DNA from: Brenneria roseae subsp. roseae
GTDB lineage: Bacteria > Pseudomonadota > Gammaproteobacteria > Enterobacterales > Enterobacteriaceae
DNA: 64,000 nucleotides
Assembly (NCBI RefSeq): GCF_003115845.1
Contig: NZ_KZ819036.1
Span: forward strand, 55,489 to 119,488
Direction: 5' to 3'
The position numbers and the translations under genes were made by a program. Within the stretch, counting starts at the first letter, position 1, and every line of letters starts with the position of its first letter. Below the pieces are notes generated by a model. It was not told where the DNA came from. It worked only from the letters and a program-made list of their open reading frames with translations, and did not search any database. Below are positions 47,997 to 59,462 of the stretch, piece after piece.

Positions 47997-48926
47997 ATGA
48001 AAAATATCGACGGCATTGTCCCAGTCATGCTGACCCCGTTTACCGAAAATAACGACATTGATTATCCCGGTCTGGAAAAGCTTATCGACTGGTATCTCGC
48101 AAAAGGCGTCGATGCGCTGTTTGCCGTCTGCCAGTCAAGCGAGATGCTGTTCCTCAGCCTGCCGGAGCGCGTGGATCTGGCGCGTTTCGTGGTGGATAAA
48201 GTCGCAGGCCGCATCCCGGTGATAGCTTCCGGGCATATCAGCGACGGGCTGGACGATCAGATCCGCGAGCTCACGGCAATGGCCGAAATCGGCATCGACG
48301 CGCTGGTGCTGGTGACCAATCATCTGGACCCGGAAAACCAGGGCAGCGATACGTTTTACGCCACGCTGAACAGCCTGCTGGCCGCGTTGCCAGCGTCAAT
48401 GCCTTTAGGTCTGTATGAGTGCCCGGCGCCCTATCGCCGTTTGCTGAGCGATGATGAACTGTGCTACTGCGCCAATACTGGCCGCTTTGTGGTACTGAAA
48501 GATGTGAGTTGCGATCTGCCAACGGTAACGCGCCGGGTCAAACTGGTTGCCGACACGCCGCTGAATATCATCAATGCCAACGCGGCGATTGCTTTTGATG
48601 CCATGAAAGCCGGTTCCAGAGGCTTCAGCGGCGTCTTCACCAATTTCCACCCTGAATTATATAGCTGGCTTTACCACCACCATAAAAGCCACCCCAAACT
48701 GGCTCAGGAACTGGCAACCTTTCTTTCGCTTGCAGCCGTGACAGAAACCTTGGGCTATCCCAAAAATGCAAAAATTTATCACCAACACCAGGGAACCTTC
48801 GGCAGCGCTTACTGCCGGGTCAATAAAGATGACGTGCTGGAGAAATATTGGGGATTGGCTGTGATCCTTGAGCAAATCCGCAGCGGCACAGAACATTACC
48901 AAAACAAAATAAATCTCATGAACTGA
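47997..48926 (+). CDS. DapA/NanA superfamily class I aldolase or dehydratase
   Basis: The 309-residue TIM-barrel protein belongs to the dihydrodipicolinate synthase/N-acetylneuraminate lyase family. The Schiff-base Lys is in FVVLKDVS (about 165) and the partner Tyr in YECPAPYRR (about 140). The pyruvate-binding GTTGE motif reads VCQSSEM, so substrate handling differs from DapA. Housekeeping DapA is unlikely because of the context. Members also cleave keto-deoxy sugar acids (KDG aldolase, hydroxyoxoglutarate aldolase). With a TTT transporter and a sugar kinase, breakdown of an imported sugar acid is likely. Start has AGGAG. Confidence 0.8.
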   Translation: MKNIDGIVPVMLTPFTENNDIDYPGLEKLIDWYLAKGVDALFAVCQSSEMLFLSLPERVDLARFVVDKVAGRIPVIASGHISDGLDDQIRELTAMAEIGIDALVLVTNHLDPENQGSDTFYATLNSLLAALPASMPLGLYECPAPYRRLLSDDELCYCANTGRFVVLKDVSCDLPTVTRRVKLVADTPLNIINANAAIAFDAMKAGSRGFSGVFTNFHPELYSWLYHHHKSHPKLAQELATFLSLAAVTETLGYPKNAKIYHQHQGTFGSAYCRVNKDDVLEKYWGLAVILEQIRSGTEHYQNKINLMN

Positions 48927-48969
48927 TACCCCCTTTCCCTCATACCTCTACGAGAAGGAAACACCGATT

Positions 48970-49917
48970 ATGAAACTCATTCGGTTAACGGCGTTAAGTA
49001 CCCTCTTGCTCTCCTGCTCCGCCCTTGCGGCGTGGCCGGAAAAACCAATTACGATTATCGTCCCCTGGGGCGCGGGCGGGAATACCGACACGGTGGCGCG
49101 TCTGGTCGCCCAGGGTCTGCAAAAAGAATTTGGCGTGAACGTCAATGTGGTCAACCGCACCGGCGGTAGCGGCGTCGTCGGCCATGATGCGATTAACCGC
49201 GCCAAACCGGATGGCTACACGCTGGGTATTGTGACGGTGGAAATCGCCATGATGCACCACCAGAAAATGACGAATCTCAGCTATCAGGATTACACCCCCA
49301 TCAGCAGACTGGCGGTGATCTACGGCGGACTACAGGTTGCCAAGGATTCGCCTTATCAGGATGCCAACCAGTTAATCGATGCCATTAAGCAGCAGCCGGG
49401 TAAATTACGCGCGTCGGGCAGCGGTCTGAAATCCGTTTGGCACCTCAATACGTTGGGGATGCTGAAAAGCGCCAGTCTGCCGGAAAATGCCGTCCGATAT
49501 ATTCCCTCACAGGGCGCCAGCGCCGCGCTGCAAGAGCTGGTTTCCGGAGGGGTTGATTTTGTGACCTCTTCACCCGGAGAAGCCAAGAGCATGGTAGATG
49601 CCGGTATGGTGCGCCATCTGGCCATCATGTCCAATCAGGCTTCCGAACTCTATGCCAATATCCCCATTTTCAATCAGGCAACGCCGTATAACTGGTCGCT
49701 GACAACGTGGAACGTGCTGTCTGCTCCGAAAGACCTGCCGCCGGAGATCACCGAAAAACTGACCGACGCGATGAAAAAGGTTTATGACTCGGGCGAACTA
49801 CAAAAATTTGCCAACAATCAGGGTTTTGAAGTCAGCGCGTTGTACGGTGACGACCTTTATCAATTCATGAAGGAAGAAGACGCTCAGTTTGGAAGCCTAC
49901 TTTCCGACGATAAATAA
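48970..49917 (+). CDS. Tripartite tricarboxylate transporter substrate-binding protein (TctC/Bug)
   Basis: Periplasmic receptor of 315 residues with a signal peptide (hydrophobic 5-18, cleavage after ALA at about 21). The Bug-family blocks are WPEKPITIIVPWGAGGNTD, NRTGGSGVVGHDAI and PDGYTLGI; the ligand carboxylate sits between the loops formed by these blocks. Such proteins bind citrate, dicarboxylates, aromatic acids or sugar acids. It is co-transcribed with tctB- and tctA-like genes. Ligand not deducible from sequence. Confidence 0.88.
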   Translation: MKLIRLTALSTLLLSCSALAAWPEKPITIIVPWGAGGNTDTVARLVAQGLQKEFGVNVNVVNRTGGSGVVGHDAINRAKPDGYTLGIVTVEIAMMHHQKMTNLSYQDYTPISRLAVIYGGLQVAKDSPYQDANQLIDAIKQQPGKLRASGSGLKSVWHLNTLGMLKSASLPENAVRYIPSQGASAALQELVSGGVDFVTSSPGEAKSMVDAGMVRHLAIMSNQASELYANIPIFNQATPYNWSLTTWNVLSAPKDLPPEITEKLTDAMKKVYDSGELQKFANNQGFEVSALYGDDLYQFMKEEDAQFGSLLSDDK

Positions 49918-49923
49918 AACAGG

Positions 49924-49947
49924 CAGGCGCCATGAAAATGGCGCCTG
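49924..49947 (+). other. Strong intercistronic hairpin between TctC and TctB genes
   Basis: CAGGCGCCAT-GAAA-ATGGCGCCTG is a perfect 10-bp stem with a stable GAAA tetraloop, 7 bases after the TctC stop and 6 before the TctB start. In comparable transport operons such hairpins protect the upstream mRNA and raise the binding protein over the membrane parts. Confidence 0.65.
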
Positions 49948-49953
49948 AAAAAC

Positions 49954-50472
49954 ATGCCGAAGTTATCTTTATTACTCCCGCTGCTTTTCCTGCTGTTCGG
50001 CGCAAGCGTTGCCGCTTATGCCTTTATTCAACTCGGCGATGTGGCCGATTTTGGCGCAGGATTTATGCCGGCCATCCTCGGCTGCCTGCTCGTATTGCTA
50101 TCCATTCTGGATCTGACAACCGTTCGGTTAACAAAACGCCGGGAGCATTTTTCAACGTCGCCTGCGACGGCCTGTAAGGTGACGGACAAGACGACCGCCG
50201 TAAAAAAAGAACATCGCCAGCCTTCAGACGCCAAAAGGCATGAAATCACGAGCGTATGTCTGGTGGCGCTCACCGTCGTTTTTTATATTTATTTCGTTGA
50301 ATTATTAGGCTTTATTCTAACAACCAGCATCATTATGGCCAGCCTGCTCGCGCTCTTCCTGTCCAAACACAAAATTATTGCCGTCGTGGCCGCCGTGGGG
50401 CTTTCAAGCGGCATTTACTACTTGTTTTCCAAAGTATTATTAGTGCCGCTTCCCTCTGGCAGTATTTTTTAA
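49954..50472 (+). CDS. Tripartite tricarboxylate transporter small membrane subunit (TctB)
   Basis: The 172-residue membrane protein has four hydrophobic segments: about 5-27, 34-52, then after a polar loop (53-102) 104-136 and 139-160. GDVADFGAGFMPAILG is typical of TctB. Only a poor ribosome-binding site precedes the start, which lies right behind the strong hairpin, so translation may be low or coupled. It forms the permease with the TctA-like protein encoded 12 bases downstream. Confidence 0.85.
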   Translation: MPKLSLLLPLLFLLFGASVAAYAFIQLGDVADFGAGFMPAILGCLLVLLSILDLTTVRLTKRREHFSTSPATACKVTDKTTAVKKEHRQPSDAKRHEITSVCLVALTVVFYIYFVELLGFILTTSIIMASLLALFLSKHKIIAVVAAVGLSSGIYYLFSKVLLVPLPSGSIF

Positions 50473-50484
50473 GGACGTGTGACG

Positions 50485-51996
50485 ATGGATATCCTGATTA
50501 ACGCCAGTGAATACATTACTCTGAACGCCATCATCGCCATCTTCGCCGCTGGCCTGTTCGGTTTGTTTGTCGGCGCGATACCCGGTCTGACCGCCACCAT
50601 GGCCGTCGCGCTGCTGGTTCCTTTCACCTTTTTCATGGACCCTATTCCCGCGCTGGCCATGATGATCTCGGTTGGCGCATCCACCATCTACGCCGGGGAT
50701 ATACCCGGTGTACTGCTGCGAATTCCGGGGACGCCCGCCTCTGCGGCGTATGTGGATGACAGCTATGCGCTGAGCCAGCAGGGAAAAACCAACCACGTAC
50801 TTGGACTCGGCCTGAGCACCTCGGTGATCGGCGGCATCATTGGCGCCATTGTGCTCACGTTCGCATCGCCGTTATTAGCCTCCTTCGCCCTGAAATTCAG
50901 CTCGTTTGAATACACCTGGCTGGCGTTGCTCGGGCTCAGTTGTTCAACGTTGATTTCAGGCCAATATGTGGTCAAAAGCCTGATGGCGCTCCTGCTGGGA
51001 CTGGTTTTAGCCACCATCGGCTATGATGAATTCACCGGACAACCGCGTTTCACTTTCGGCAACGTCGCGCTGTTGGAAGGGATCAGTTTTATTCCGGCCA
51101 TGATAGGCATGTTCGCTATCGCCAACGCGATTGAATATTACGCCAGCCGCCACCGTGACAGCGTGCAACAAGCCAGCGCCGCGCCGCCGCCAGCGGAAAA
51201 ATCATCATTCAATATTCTATCGGGAATAGGTCCTTCACTGAAAAAGAACCGGGTGGGTATTGTTCGCAGTAGCGCCATCGGCACGTTGATTGGCGTACTC
51301 CCCGGCGCGGGCGCCGATATTGCGGCATGGATCTCTTATGCGGTGGCGAAAAAGTTTTCCCGCCAGCCTGAAAAGTATGGCAAGGGCTCGGAAGAAGCCG
51401 TTATTAATGCCTCATCAAGCAATAACGCCAGCCTGGCGGGAAGCTATATCCCCACGCTGGTATTCGGCATCCCCGGTGATTCCGTGGCCGCGATTGTGAT
51501 TGGCGTACTCTATATGAAAGATATGCAGCCGGGGCCTTCCCTGTTCATCTTCCACCCGGAGAAGCTCTACGCCATTTTCATGCTGTTCTTTATCGCCAAC
51601 CTCGCGCTGCTGCCGCTGGCCATGATCGTGGTGAACTTCCTGAAGCGCCTGATCTCCGTGAATAAAGATATTGTGTATCCGGTGGTGATCGTATTCAGCA
51701 TCGTCGGCGCGTTCGCGATGAACAACTCCATGGCATCCGTGGTGGTCATGCTGGTGATGGGGATTGTGGGTTATTTCTTACAGAAATATCACTACCCGAT
51801 TGCGCCAGTCATCCTGGGCATGGTGCTCGGGCCGATGTTTGAGAAAAGTCTGCTGTCTTCCTTGCTGAAGTCAGATGGCAATCTGATTGCCTTTGTGGAG
51901 CGTCCGATCTCCGCTTTCCTTGCCGTGCTGTTTCTGATTGTTGTCATCATGCAGGCCAAAAGCATCATTCAGGTGTTCAAAAACAGCCGTGGATAG
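50485..51996 (+). CDS. Tripartite tricarboxylate transporter large membrane subunit (TctA)
   Basis: The 503-residue permease has about eleven to twelve membrane segments. The TctA signature blocks are present: GAIPGLTATMAVALLVPFTF near the N-terminus, GDIPGVLLRIPGTPASAA, and the second copy VGIVRSSAIGTLIGVLPGAGADIAAWISYA and FGIPGDSVAA. ATG at 50485 has AAGGA nine bases upstream; a GTG two codons earlier is too close to it. It ends 37 bases before the convergent glpE stop, marking the edge of the inserted cluster. Confidence 0.9.
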   Translation: MDILINASEYITLNAIIAIFAAGLFGLFVGAIPGLTATMAVALLVPFTFFMDPIPALAMMISVGASTIYAGDIPGVLLRIPGTPASAAYVDDSYALSQQGKTNHVLGLGLSTSVIGGIIGAIVLTFASPLLASFALKFSSFEYTWLALLGLSCSTLISGQYVVKSLMALLLGLVLATIGYDEFTGQPRFTFGNVALLEGISFIPAMIGMFAIANAIEYYASRHRDSVQQASAAPPPAEKSSFNILSGIGPSLKKNRVGIVRSSAIGTLIGVLPGAGADIAAWISYAVAKKFSRQPEKYGKGSEEAVINASSSNNASLAGSYIPTLVFGIPGDSVAAIVIGVLYMKDMQPGPSLFIFHPEKLYAIFMLFFIANLALLPLAMIVVNFLKRLISVNKDIVYPVVIVFSIVGAFAMNNSMASVVVMLVMGIVGYFLQKYHYPIAPVILGMVLGPMFEKSLLSSLLKSDGNLIAFVERPISAFLAVLFLIVVIMQAKSIIQVFKNSRG

Positions 51997-52033
51997 GCAG
52001 AGAAATAAAATAAAGGAAACGGGCCTGCCTGGT

Positions 52034-52360
52034 TCAGGCCTGACCCTGTTCAGCATCCTGCGGGTAACGGTTTTGCCAGGCGTCAAAACCGCCGTCAATG
52101 CTGAATACCGACTCAAAGCCCAGACTGATCAGGTACTGCGCCGCATTGCGGCTGCTGATCCCGTGATAACACATCACCATCACCGGCGTTGCAAAATCGG
52201 CTTCGCGAACAAAATCTGACAGCGTTTCGTTAGTCAAATGTGTGGCGCCGGGTACGTGAGCAACAGCAAAACTCTGCCGATCGCGGATATCGACGACAAT
52301 GCTCCCCTGCTGCCAATGGGAATAGGCTTTTTCTATATCAATCGCTTCAAATTGTTCCAT
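52034..52360 (-). CDS. glpE: Thiosulfate sulfurtransferase GlpE (single-domain rhodanese)
   Basis: Cytosolic sulfurtransferase moving sulfane sulfur from thiosulfate to cyanide or thioredoxin. The 108-residue protein has the rhodanese fold with [11 protein letters not shown] and the active-site loop [12 protein letters not shown], with the catalytic Cys at about 65. Length and sequence match E. coli GlpE. It has lost its operon partners: glpG and glpR lie 5.6 kb away, beyond oppositely transcribed genes. A GGCCTG/CAGGCC hairpin (52022-52040) overlaps its stop codon and may end it and the convergent TctA transcript. Confidence 0.95.
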   Translation of the reverse strand: MEQFEAIDIEKAYSHWQQGSIVVDIRDRQSFAVAHVPGATHLTNETLSDFVREADFATPVMVMCYHGISSRNAAQYLISLGFESVFSIDGGFDAWQNRYPQDAEQGQA

Positions 52361-52460
52361 CAGGCGTTACAACCACGTTAATCACAAGGATCATTATTGT
52401 AACCTGACTGGCGGCAGAGTAAACCGGACAAGTTGCGAGGCAATACCGAAAACCCGCTCA

Positions 52461-53216
52461 TCACACCAATATCACGTCCACACCCTGTTCACGCAGTTGC
52501 CCGATAATCTGTGCGTTAGCCTGCTGACCGGTAATCACCACGTCAATCTGCTCCACCCGGCTGAACAGCATCCCGGCGCGTTCGCCAATCTTGCTGCTGT
52601 CCACCACCACCGCCAGCTTACCGACATAACGCAGCATCTTCTGCTCCGCCATCGCGGTCAGCATGTCCGTTTTATACAGGCCTTCCGCCGTCAGCCCCTT
52701 ACCGCTGGTGAACATCCAGTGTCCGGCGTACAGGCTGGCGTCGCCTTCCTGCGGCGCCAACGTGATGGATTGGCTTTTATTATATTGCCCGCCCATGATG
52801 ACGACGCTGTCGTGTTCTTGCTCAATCAGGTAATTCGCCAACGGCAGGTAGTTGGTTATCACCTGCACGTCTTTGCCGCAGATCTCCTGCCCCAGTAAAA
52901 ATGCGGTCGAGCCACAATTAATCACCACGCTTTCGCCAGGACGGCACAGCTGTGCCGCCGCTTTGGCGATACGCATTTTCTCGTCCAGATTCTGCGCCTG
53001 ATAAATATTGAGCGGCGTCCAGGTTGGCCGGGGGACATTCACCGCTTCAGCGCCATTGCGAACTTTCCGCAACTTACCTGACTCATCAAGCTTGTTGATA
53101 TCGCGTCTTGCTGTGGCTGGAGAGACGTCAAAGTGCCTGATCAGATCGGCAACCGTCAGTTGCCCTTGTCGTTGCAGAAAATCAATGATGGCATTATGGC
53201 GCTGAGATTCAGTCAT
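52461..53216 (-). CDS. ulaR: Repressor of the L-ascorbate (ula) regulon
   Basis: DeoR-family repressor released by L-ascorbate 6-phosphate in E. coli. The 251-residue protein has the HTH (about 4-57; [29 protein letters not shown]) and the effector domain with [23 protein letters not shown] and [19 protein letters not shown], nearly identical to E. coli UlaR. The start at 53216 (MTESQRH) fits the family; the longer frame does not. It lies downstream of ulaG on the same strand, as in E. coli. It should control both ulaG and ulaABCDEF. Confidence 0.95.
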   Translation of the reverse strand: MTESQRHNAIIDFLQRQGQLTVADLIRHFDVSPATARRDINKLDESGKLRKVRNGAEAVNVPRPTWTPLNIYQAQNLDEKMRIAKAAAQLCRPGESVVINCGSTAFLLGQEICGKDVQVITNYLPLANYLIEQEHDSVVIMGGQYNKSQSITLAPQEGDASLYAGHWMFTSGKGLTAEGLYKTDMLTAMAEQKMLRYVGKLAVVVDSSKIGERAGMLFSRVEQIDVVITGQQANAQIIGQLREQGVDVILV

Positions 53217-53425
53217 GCTTGCCCCGCTAAATGGATACTGAATACCGATTATAATGAGCACCTCCGGTAATTTGAATCATAACTTATCAAAAGTACGCAC
53301 GGGATATCATCAATACATAACGATGGGTGTAAAAAACAGATAAGGTCCGCGGCGCGTTCAGGCCGGAAGAACCAGGGCGAGTCGATCATGTCCTAATGGC
53401 AGAATGACGTCCCGCCCTGATGTTT

Positions 53426-54490
53426 TTACAGGAAGGATTTAAACGGCAAATCCGGCTCCATGGTAAAACAATCTTCAAACCCGCGCGGATAGTGGTACTC
53501 CAGCTTGTCTTTATCCTGCGGCCAGGTGAACTTGCCGCCAACCTGCCAGATAAACGGCTTAAAGCCATATTGCAGCCGATCTTTCTTCATCTCCCACAGC
53601 ACGCGGATTTCCTGCGGATCGGCCTGAAAATTCGACCAGATATCATGGTGGAAAGGGATCACCACCTTGGTGTTCAACGCTTCAGCCATCCGCAATATAT
53701 CGGCGCTGGTCATCTTATCGGTGATACCGCGCGGGTTCTCGCCATAGGATCCCAACGCCACATCAATCTGGTGCTCATTGCCATGCTTGGCGTAATAGTT
53801 GGAATAATGCGAATCACCGCTGTGATAGAGATTGCCGCCCGGCGTTTTGAACAAATAGTTCACCGCACGCTTATCCATGCCATCCGGCAAGACGCCCGCG
53901 GCCTTTTCCTCAACGGGCAGCGTAATCAATGCGGTACGATCAAACGCGTCCAGCGCATGAATTTCAACATCCTTGATAGTGATAACGTCGCCGGGTTTCA
54001 CCACAATGCAGCGTTCACGCGGCACACCCCAGCCAATCCATATATTCACGCAGCTTTCCGGACCAATGAAGGGCACATTGCCGTCACAGTTTTTCAACAC
54101 GGCCGCGGCCACATTCACATCAATATGGTCATTATGGTCATGCGTTGCCAGCACGGCGTCAATCTGACGAATGGCAAAGGGATCAAGGACAAACGGCGTG
54201 GTACGCAGGTTGGGCTGCAATTTCTTCACCCCCGCCATACGCTGCATTTGGTGGCCGGATTTCATCAGCGGATTGGCATGGCTCTGTTTACCCGTCCCGC
54301 ACCAGAAATCCACGCAGATATTCGCCCCTTCCTCCGATTTTAACCAGATACCGGTACAGCCCAGCCACCACATGGCGAATGAACCCGGTGCGACCTGTTC
54401 CTGTTCTATTTCTTCATTCAGCCAGGTCCCCCACTCCGGGAAGGTACTCAGAATCCATGACTCGCGGGTAATGCTCTCGACTTTACTCAT
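53426..54490 (-). CDS. ulaG: L-ascorbate-6-phosphate lactonase
   Basis: Metallo-beta-lactamase-fold, Mn-dependent lactonase opening L-ascorbate 6-phosphate to 3-keto-L-gulonate 6-phosphate. The 354-residue protein has the metal motif THDHNDHID (about 130-138) plus further ligands in YHSGDSHYS and [10 protein letters not shown]. It starts at 54490 ([12 protein letters not shown]). It is divergent from ulaA across a 428-base control region and precedes ulaR, the E. coli arrangement. All catalytic blocks are intact. Confidence 0.95.
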   Translation of the reverse strand: MSKVESITRESWILSTFPEWGTWLNEEIEQEQVAPGSFAMWWLGCTGIWLKSEEGANICVDFWCGTGKQSHANPLMKSGHQMQRMAGVKKLQPNLRTTPFVLDPFAIRQIDAVLATHDHNDHIDVNVAAAVLKNCDGNVPFIGPESCVNIWIGWGVPRERCIVVKPGDVITIKDVEIHALDAFDRTALITLPVEEKAAGVLPDGMDKRAVNYLFKTPGGNLYHSGDSHYSNYYAKHGNEHQIDVALGSYGENPRGITDKMTSADILRMAEALNTKVVIPFHHDIWSNFQADPQEIRVLWEMKKDRLQYGFKPFIWQVGGKFTWPQDKDKLEYHYPRGFEDCFTMEPDLPFKSFL

Positions 54491-56316
<1,826 letters not shown>

Positions 56317-56332
56317 TTCTGGAGAAACCATC

Positions 56333-56641
56333 ATGACAGTACGAATTCTGGCGGTATGCGGCTGCGGACAAGGCAGCTCCATGATCATGAAAATGAAAGT
56401 CGGCCAATTTCTGACCGAGCAGGGAATCAATCATAGCCTGAATAGTTGTGCGGTCGGTGAATACAAGGCTGAACTGAGCGGTGCGGACATCATCATTGCC
56501 TCTACTCACGTTGCCGATGAAATCACCGTCAGCGGCAATAAATATGTCGTCGGCGTACGCAATATGCTTTCCGCGGCCGACTTCGGCCCAAAACTGCTGG
56601 ACGTCATCAAAGCGCATTTTCCGGCGGACTTAAAGCAATAG
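56333..56641 (+). CDS. ulaB: PTS ascorbate-specific EIIB
   Basis: Cytosolic phosphocarrier of 102 residues passing phosphate from UlaC to ascorbate. The phospho-Cys is Cys9 or Cys11 in [10 protein letters not shown], with the following loop typical of the lactose/ascorbate EIIB fold. It begins 16 bases after ulaA with a GGAG site and is followed by ulaC after a short gap. No anomaly. Confidence 0.95.
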   Translation: MTVRILAVCGCGQGSSMIMKMKVGQFLTEQGINHSLNSCAVGEYKAELSGADIIIASTHVADEITVSGNKYVVGVRNMLSAADFGPKLLDVIKAHFPADLKQ

Positions 56642-56650
56642 GGAGCGATG

Positions 56651-57118
56651 ATGAAACTACGTGATTCACTGGCGGAAAATCGGTCCATCCGGTTGCAGGC
56701 CGAAGCCAGTACCTGGCAAGAAGCGGTGAAAATCGGGGTTGATCTGCTGGTCGCGGCCGATGTCGTCGAGCCGCGCTACTACCAGGCCATTCTGGACGGC
56801 GTAAAGCAATTCGGCCCTTATTTCGTTATCGCGCCCGGACTCGCCATGCCTCATGGCCGCCCGGAAGAAGGGGTCAAAAAAACCGGCTTTGCCTTGGTCA
56901 CCTTGAAAACGCCGCTGATCTTCAATCATGAAGACAACGACCCGGTGGACATACTGATCACCATGGCGGCCGTTGATGCTACCACCCATCAGGAAGTGGG
57001 CATCATGCAAATCGTCAATCTGTTTGAAGATGAAGCCAATTTTGACCGCCTGCGCGCCTGCCGTACCGAGCAGGATGTATTGAATCTGATTGACCAGACC
57101 GCCGCGGCGGCATGCTGA
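56651..57118 (+). CDS. ulaC: PTS ascorbate-specific EIIA
   Basis: Cytosolic phosphocarrier of 155 residues that takes phosphate from HPr. The phospho-His lies in [11 protein letters not shown] (about 67). Downstream blocks [19 protein letters not shown] and [10 protein letters not shown] are as in E. coli. The second of two adjacent ATG codons (56651) gives the E. coli start [10 protein letters not shown] and better spacing to GGGAG. It is followed by ulaD. Confidence 0.95.
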   Translation: MKLRDSLAENRSIRLQAEASTWQEAVKIGVDLLVAADVVEPRYYQAILDGVKQFGPYFVIAPGLAMPHGRPEEGVKKTGFALVTLKTPLIFNHEDNDPVDILITMAAVDATTHQEVGIMQIVNLFEDEANFDRLRACRTEQDVLNLIDQTAAAAC

Positions 57119-57133
57119 TTGAGGAGTTTATCG

Positions 57134-57787
57134 ATGTCTCATTTACCGATGTTACAAGTTGCGCTGGATAACCAGACGCTGGCCGATGCCTATCAGACCA
57201 CCCGATTGATTGCCGAAGAAGTGGACATTATTGAAGTCGGCACCATCCTGTGCGTTGGCGAAGGGGTTCGCGCCGTGCGCGATCTGAAATCCCTTTATCC
57301 GCACAAGATCGTGCTGGCGGATGCAAAAATCGCCGACGCCGGAAAAATTCTGTCGCGCATGTGCTTTGAAGCCAATGCGGACTGGGTCACCGTCATTTGC
57401 TGTGCGGATATCAACACTGCCGCCGGCGCACTGGCGGTCGCGCGCGAATTCAACGGCGATGTTCAGATTGAATTGACTGGCTTCTGGACCTGGGAACAAG
57501 CACAGGCCTGGCGTGATATCGGCATCCGGCAGGTAGTGTATCACCGTAGCCGGGATGCGCAGGCCGCCGGAATCGCCTGGAGCGAGGCCGACATTATCGC
57601 CATTAAACGTCTGGCGGATATGGGTTTCAAAGTGACCGTAACGGGTGGATTGGCGTTGGCGGATTTGCCTTTATTCAAAGGCATTCCTATTCATGTGTTT
57701 ATCGCCGGCCGCAGTATTCGCGATGCCGCGGATCCGGTAGCGGCGGCGCGCCAATTCAAACACAGCATCGCCCAGCTCTGGGGATAA
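57134..57787 (+). CDS. ulaD: 3-keto-L-gulonate-6-phosphate decarboxylase
   Basis: Mg-dependent decarboxylase of the OMP-decarboxylase suprafamily giving L-xylulose 5-phosphate. The 217-residue barrel has the metal/catalytic block [11 protein letters not shown] (about 60-70; DxKxxD with Asp and Lys), [11 protein letters not shown] near the N-terminus and [12 protein letters not shown] plus [10 protein letters not shown] for phosphate binding. The start at 57134 has a GAGGAG site. Position in the operon as in E. coli. Confidence 0.95.
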   Translation: MSHLPMLQVALDNQTLADAYQTTRLIAEEVDIIEVGTILCVGEGVRAVRDLKSLYPHKIVLADAKIADAGKILSRMCFEANADWVTVICCADINTAAGALAVAREFNGDVQIELTGFWTWEQAQAWRDIGIRQVVYHRSRDAQAAGIAWSEADIIAIKRLADMGFKVTVTGGLALADLPLFKGIPIHVFIAGRSIRDAADPVAAARQFKHSIAQLWG

Positions 57788-57796
57788 GGTGATCTC

Positions 57797-58657
57797 ATGC
57801 TCACGAAAACCGTTCCACTCGGTATTTATGAAAAAGCACTGCCGCCGGGTGAAAACTGGCTGGCGCGTCTGCAACTGGCGAAAGCGCTGGGCTTTGACTT
57901 TGTGGAAATGTCAGTGGACGAAAGCGATGGCCGACTGGCGCGTCTTGACTGGAGCCGTGAGCAACGCCTGGAGCTGGTGAGCGCGATTGCCATCAGCGGC
58001 GTCCGGGTTCCGTCTATGTGCCTAAGCGCCCACCGGCGCTTCCCATTAGGCTCGGAAAATGACGAAACGCGCAATCAGGGACTGGAAATCATGTTCAAGG
58101 CGATCCGTCTTGCTCAGGATGTCGGCATCCGCGTTATTCAACTCGCCGGCTACGACGTCTACTACCAGAAAGCGAACAATCTGACCCGGGAACGTTTTCG
58201 CCACGGTCTGCAACTGGCCGTGGAAATGGCCAGCCGAGCGCAGGTCACGCTGGCGATGGAAATCATGGACTACCCATTAATGAATTCCATCAGTAAAGCG
58301 CTGGGCTACGCCAACTACCTCAATAATCCGTGGTTCCAGCTTTACCCGGATATTGGCAATCTTTCCGCCTGGGATAACGACGTACAAATGGAGTTGCGCG
58401 CGGGGAAAGGCCATATCGTGGCGGTGCATGTTAAAGATACCCGCCCCGGCGTCTTTAAAAATGTGCCGTTCGGCACCGGCGTAGTTGATTTCGCACGCTG
58501 TTTTACCACGCTCAGGGAGAGCGGCTACTGCGGCCCCTATCTGATCGAAATGTGGAGTGAAACGTCACCCGATCCGGTCAAAGAAGTCACCGCCGCACGC
58601 GACTGGGTTAAACAACAGATGACCCAGGCCGGTTTGCTGGTGGAGGAAGTCGCATGA
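57797..58657 (+). CDS. ulaE: L-xylulose-5-phosphate 3-epimerase
   Basis: TIM-barrel metal-dependent epimerase converting L-xylulose 5-phosphate to L-ribulose 5-phosphate. The 286-residue protein has metal-ligand blocks [34 protein letters not shown] and YLIEMWSE. Full length, near-identical to E. coli UlaE. It overlaps ulaF by four bases (ATGA), so the two epimerases are translationally coupled. Confidence 0.95.
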   Translation: MLTKTVPLGIYEKALPPGENWLARLQLAKALGFDFVEMSVDESDGRLARLDWSREQRLELVSAIAISGVRVPSMCLSAHRRFPLGSENDETRNQGLEIMFKAIRLAQDVGIRVIQLAGYDVYYQKANNLTRERFRHGLQLAVEMASRAQVTLAMEIMDYPLMNSISKALGYANYLNNPWFQLYPDIGNLSAWDNDVQMELRAGKGHIVAVHVKDTRPGVFKNVPFGTGVVDFARCFTTLRESGYCGPYLIEMWSETSPDPVKEVTAARDWVKQQMTQAGLLVEEVA

Positions 58658-59343
58658 TACAACAGCTAAAACAGCAGGTTTTTGATGCGAATATGGCGCT
58701 GCCGCGCCACGGCCTGGTGACCTACACCTGGGGCAACGTCAGTGCGATCGACCGGCAGCGCCAGGTTATCGTCATCAAGCCCAGCGGAGTGGCTTACGAA
58801 ATCATGCAGCCAAATGACATGGTGGTGGTTGATATGCAGGGAAAGGTAGTGGAAGGGAAATACCGTCCCTCTTCCGATACCGCCACCCATCTGGAACTTT
58901 ATCGCCGCTATCCGCAAATAGGCGGGATCGTCCATACGCATTCGACGCATGCTACCGCCTGGGCGCAGGCTGGGCTGGCGATCCCGGCGCTGGGGACTAC
59001 CCATGCCGATTACTTTTATGGCGATATCCCCTGTACCCGACCGCTAACTGCGCAGGAAGTGGAAACGGAATATGAAAAAAATACCGGCGTCGTGATTGCC
59101 CAAACGCTCGGCGACAGCAATCCGCTGCACACCCCGGGGATCATCGTTTATCAGCATGGGCCGTTCTGCTGGGGCCAGGACGCTGACGAAGCGGTCCACA
59201 ACGCGGTGGTGATGGAGGAAGTGGCGAAAATGGCGTGGATAGCCTGTTCGATTAATCCGCGCCTGCATCCGATTGACGATTATCTGATGAATAAGCACTT
59301 CAGCCGCAAACACGGCCCCAATGCCTATTACGGGCAACGATGA
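58654..59343 (+). CDS. ulaF: L-ribulose-5-phosphate 4-epimerase
   Basis: Class II aldolase-fold, Zn-dependent enzyme giving D-xylulose 5-phosphate, which enters the pentose phosphate pathway. The 229-residue protein has the phosphate-binding TWGNVSAID and KPSGVAYE, the zinc ligands in [12 protein letters not shown] and the third His in [10 protein letters not shown]. Paralogous to AraD and SgbE, but the operon position settles it as UlaF. Last gene of the operon, followed by an imperfect hairpin at 59415-59439. Confidence 0.94.
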   Translation: MIQQLKQQVFDANMALPRHGLVTYTWGNVSAIDRQRQVIVIKPSGVAYEIMQPNDMVVVDMQGKVVEGKYRPSSDTATHLELYRRYPQIGGIVHTHSTHATAWAQAGLAIPALGTTHADYFYGDIPCTRPLTAQEVETEYEKNTGVVIAQTLGDSNPLHTPGIIVYQHGPFCWGQDADEAVHNAVVMEEVAKMAWIACSINPRLHPIDDYLMNKHFSRKHGPNAYYGQR

Positions 59344-59414
59344 AATCACGCCGGCCGTTGAAGACGACGGACGGCAATCCTGGGCTATCAGGGAAAGAGA
59401 TTAATGAGTTTGAC

Positions 59415-59439
59415 GGTGAACGGTAATTTACCATTCACC
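59415..59439. terminator. Hairpin between ulaF and the binding-protein gene
   Basis: GGTGAA-C-GGTAA pairs with TTACC-A-TTCACC across a one-base loop core, one mismatch, between convergent genes. It may end both transcripts; no T-tract. Confidence 0.4.
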
Positions 59440-59462
59440 CGATCCTGAACCCACGATAGCGT

